Part shown: piece by piece, positions 61,981 to 64,000 of the stretch
How positions within the stretch are numbered: position 1 is the first letter of the stretch
Layout of the letters: the number at the start of each line of letters is the position of its first letter
Assembly (NCBI GenBank): GCA_036562635.1
Contig: DATCJU010000151.1
Location: 8,092 to 72,091 of the forward strand
Length of the DNA stretch: 64,000 bases
Direction: 5' to 3'
Source: DATCJU01 sp036562635
GTDB lineage: Bacteria > Actinomycetota > Actinomycetes > Mycobacteriales > Pseudonocardiaceae
The notes under the pieces: model-generated
The model's input: only the letters and a program-made list of their open reading frames with translations
The model's database searches: none
What the model was told of the DNA's origin: nothing
Translations under genes and position numbers: made by a program

Positions 61981-63759
61981 CTACTGCCGACGGGCCAGAC
62001 GCAGCACCCGCAGGGTGCGCAGACGGTTCAGCGCCGCTGCCACCTCCAGCCGGCGTGGCAGGACGAAGTCACCGAGGAAACCACCTCGGACGGCCTCCAC
62101 CCCGGAGTCGGCCAGGTCGGCGTCCAGCCGGTCCAGCACCTCGGCCACGGTGGCCTTACCGTCCAGGTGTCCCGCTCGGACACAGTGCGCCAGCGCCAAC
62201 CCGATCCCGGTCACCTGGCTGGGGTCGACGATCTGTTCCACCGCCCGCAGGTCCACCTCGGACTCACCGAACAGGAGGGCGTCCCTTCCCCTGCCGGAGA
62301 CCCGGAACCGGCCACCGCGATGCGGGTCCACCGAACGCGGATCGACCACCCGGTGGGTGACCACCGGGAACGCGTTCGCCTCGGCGGCCCGCCCGGTGGG
62401 CACCGCGGCCAGGGCACGGGCGCGGTCGGTGACGTCGAGCGGGTGGTAGCGGTCCAGCATGATCACCCGGTCGGCGACGTCGATGTAGTCGCCGGAACCG
62501 CCCATCACCAGCACCGTGGACACCCCGTGCTCACGGTGCAGCGGACGCACCAGGTCCACGAACGGGGTCAGTGGTTCGGACTCCTTGGCCACCAGCGCCT
62601 GCATCCGGGCGTCCCGGATCATCAGGTTGGTGGCCGCCGTGTCCTCGTCAACCAACAGCACACGCGCCCCGGCCTCCAGCGCCTCGACGATGGAGGCGGC
62701 CTGCGAGGTCGACCCGGACGCGTTGTCGGTGGAGAAGTCCGCGGTGTCCGCCCCGGTGGGCAGGTGTGAGACGAACGCGCTGACGTCGACCCGCTGCACC
62801 CGACGTCCGTCCTCGGCCCGGATCTTGCAGGTGTCCGACCGGGACACCACCAGTTCACGCCCGTCGCCGGGGACGTGGTCGTAGACGCCCCGTTCCAACG
62901 CACGCAGCAGGGTGGACTTGCCGTGGAAGCCGCCGCCCACGATCAGGGTGACGCCCTCGGGGATGCCCATGCCGGTCACTCGGCCCCGGTGCGGCAGCTC
63001 CACCTCCACCCGCAACGATTCGGGGGACCGGAACGGTACCCCGCCACCGGGCAGCGGCCGGTCGTCGACCCCACTGCGCCGGGCCAACACCGAACCGTCG
63101 GCGACGAACGCGACCAACCCCAGATCGGGCAGCATCCGCCGGAGCGCGTCGGTGTCCTCGACCGAGTCGACGAAGCGCCGCACCTCCACCGGGTCCAGTG
63201 CCTCCCAGAGCAGGGCGTTCCGCACCACCTCCGGCAGCCGGTCGCACAGCTCCCGCTCGGCAGCACGGCCGTCGATGGTGCGTCCCCGGCCCGGAAGATC
63301 GATACCCGCCCGCAGGACGACGGTGCCCTCGTGCACCCGACACGCGCTGCGTTCCAGGACGGTCTGCCCGCCGACGTCCACCCGCAGTGCGCTGCGACCC
63401 AGCTGCTCGGCGACCCGGCGCAGCAGGTAGTCGGCGAGCGCCCTGGCCCGCACCCGCATGCGCCACAGGTCCTCGGGGAACGCGGCGGTCGCCGCGGGGA
63501 CCCGCAGCGCGATCCGGCTCGCGGGAGCGAACGGGTCGGCCTGGACCCGCTCAACCTCCAGCTCGAAGCCGGGGAACCGCCACCGACCGGTCAGAGCGCG
63601 GTACCGCCCGTACCCCGCGCCGTCGATCTCGCGCAGCTGCCGTCGCAGCTCCTCGGCGGTACGCGGCCCCGGTCCGGTGGAGCGCTCCGGCAGCCGTCCC
63701 GCCGAGCCGTACCGCCCCGGCACGGTGCTTCCCCGTCCACGTCTCCGCTCACCGAACAT
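61981..63759 (-). CDS. Predicted ABC-class P-loop ATPase
   Basis: 592 residues. N-terminal domain (about 40-240) unknown, with TAEELRRQLREIDGAGYGRYRALTGRWRF and DPFAPASRIALRVP. P-loop VGGGFHGKSTLL is at 275-283, Walker B RVLLVDEDTAATNLM near 365-380, and GSGDYIDVADRVIMLD follows. This is the widespread predicted ATPase of the ABC class (DUF2791-type), unrelated to transporters. The ATG at 63759 is used; a GTG 18 bases upstream is possible. Function unknown, perhaps nucleic-acid remodelling. Not clearly linked to the ebo operon. Confidence 0.85.
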   Translation of the reverse strand: MFGERRRGRGSTVPGRYGSAGRLPERSTGPGPRTAEELRRQLREIDGAGYGRYRALTGRWRFPGFELEVERVQADPFAPASRIALRVPAATAAFPEDLWRMRVRARALADYLLRRVAEQLGRSALRVDVGGQTVLERSACRVHEGTVVLRAGIDLPGRGRTIDGRAAERELCDRLPEVVRNALLWEALDPVEVRRFVDSVEDTDALRRMLPDLGLVAFVADGSVLARRSGVDDRPLPGGGVPFRSPESLRVEVELPHRGRVTGMGIPEGVTLIVGGGFHGKSTLLRALERGVYDHVPGDGRELVVSRSDTCKIRAEDGRRVQRVDVSAFVSHLPTGADTADFSTDNASGSTSQAASIVEALEAGARVLLVDEDTAATNLMIRDARMQALVAKESEPLTPFVDLVRPLHREHGVSTVLVMGGSGDYIDVADRVIMLDRYHPLDVTDRARALAAVPTGRAAEANAFPVVTHRVVDPRSVDPHRGGRFRVSGRGRDALLFGESEVDLRAVEQIVDPSQVTGIGLALAHCVRAGHLDGKATVAEVLDRLDADLADSGVEAVRGGFLGDFVLPRRLEVAAALNRLRTLRVLRLARRQ

Positions 63760-63845
63760 TCCGCTCTGACCGCGCACCCCTTCTACCTACCCGATGCGCG
63801 GAGGCGACGCCCGCCCGCCCCGGGCGCAGGTGATCGGGTGGCTTC

Positions 63846-64000
63846 TCACGCGGGGTCCGGGTCGTCGAGCGGGAGCCGCACCACCAGGCACGGGCCGCCG
63901 TAGGGCAGACCACCGTCGACGGCGACCGCCGCCCCACCCGCGTACTGCAGGGCCGTGGTGACCGCGTCCGGTTCGCACTGGAGGAAGTCGGGTACCGGGG
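63846..64000 (-). CDS. C-terminal end of an unidentified protein
   Basis: A frame running in from beyond the window ends at the TGA at 63846-63848. The ~50 residues read PDFLQCEPDAVTTALQYAG, GGAAVAVDGG and LPYGGPCLVVRLPL before DDPDPA. It is probably the end of a larger gene. The fragment gives no family. Confidence 0.65.
   Translation of the reverse strand, partial: PVPDFLQCEPDAVTTALQYAGGAAVAVDGGLPYGGPCLVVRLPLDDPDPA

Noticed and set aside
1..64000. tRNA, rRNA, CRISPR, insertion sequence or attachment site
   Set aside because: I looked for T-loop-like GGTTCGA, regularly spaced repeats, transposase motifs and long terminal repeats and found none convincing.

Overview
The window is about 64 kb of very GC-rich DNA. 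Intergenic regions are short, GTG starts are common, Shine-Dalgarno sites are GGAGG-like, and many genes overlap by ATGA or GTGA. Together with the protein families present, this points to a high-GC actinobacterium, most likely of the Pseudonocardiaceae type. That placement is inference from family content, not from a marker gene. I saw no rRNA, tRNA, CRISPR array, insertion sequence or phage gene. This looks like an ordinary chromosomal segment.

Layout. (1) 0-3.4 kb: tryptophan-to-anthranilate kynurenine genes (cut-off formamidase, kynureninase, tryptophan 2,3-dioxygenase) with a divergent Lrp/AsnC regulator and an 8-bp-arm palindrome between them. (2) 3.4-12.4 kb: a secreted PHB-depolymerase-family esterase, the helicase HrpA, an unknown protein, and a PnuC-NadR nicotinamide riboside salvage pair. 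(3) 12.4-25.5 kb: ankyrin protein, FAD oxidoreductase, a giant duplicated P-type ATPase with an accessory membrane protein, hemerythrin-like protein, a solitary IF2_N-type protein, a frameshifted CapA gene, a 1.36-kb stretch with no credible gene, a DUF4383 protein and an SDR. (4) 25.5-31.7 kb: membrane protein, metX-metY with a structured leader, secreted trypsin, CPBP protease. (5) 31.8-47.2 kb: Crp/Fnr regulator, a cyclase-fold protein, phosphoketolase, four tandem universal stress proteins, a beta-lactamase-fold/rhodanese fusion, a CBS-BON protein, two Acg-type nitroreductases and a DosS-like GAF histidine kinase. (6) 47.2-53.2 kb: two luciferase-like monooxygenases, a flavodoxin-like protein, a MerR regulator with a degenerate uridine kinase, and two unknowns. 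(7) 53.3-61.7 kb: an eight-gene minus-strand operon. (8) 61.98-64 kb: an ABC-class P-loop ATPase and a cut-off gene.

Two systems stand out. Region 5, with the ATPase and hemerythrin of region 3, has almost the gene content of the mycobacterial DosR (hypoxia/dormancy) regulon: DosS-like kinase, Acg nitroreductases, universal stress proteins, Hrp1-like CBS protein and a CtpF/CtpI-like ATPase. No DosR-type response regulator is in the window. Region 7 is an ebo (EDB) cluster: EboA, EboB (TatD-type), EboC (UbiA-type), EboE and EboF homologues. Here the sugar-phosphate cyclase usually encoded by eboD (3-dehydroquinate synthase family) is absent, and an inositol-phosphate-synthase homologue heads the operon. 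A second TIM-barrel epimerase and a polyprenyl diphosphate synthase are added. I infer that it makes or traffics a prenylated cyclitol-type metabolite. This is the best candidate for an undescribed pathway variant.
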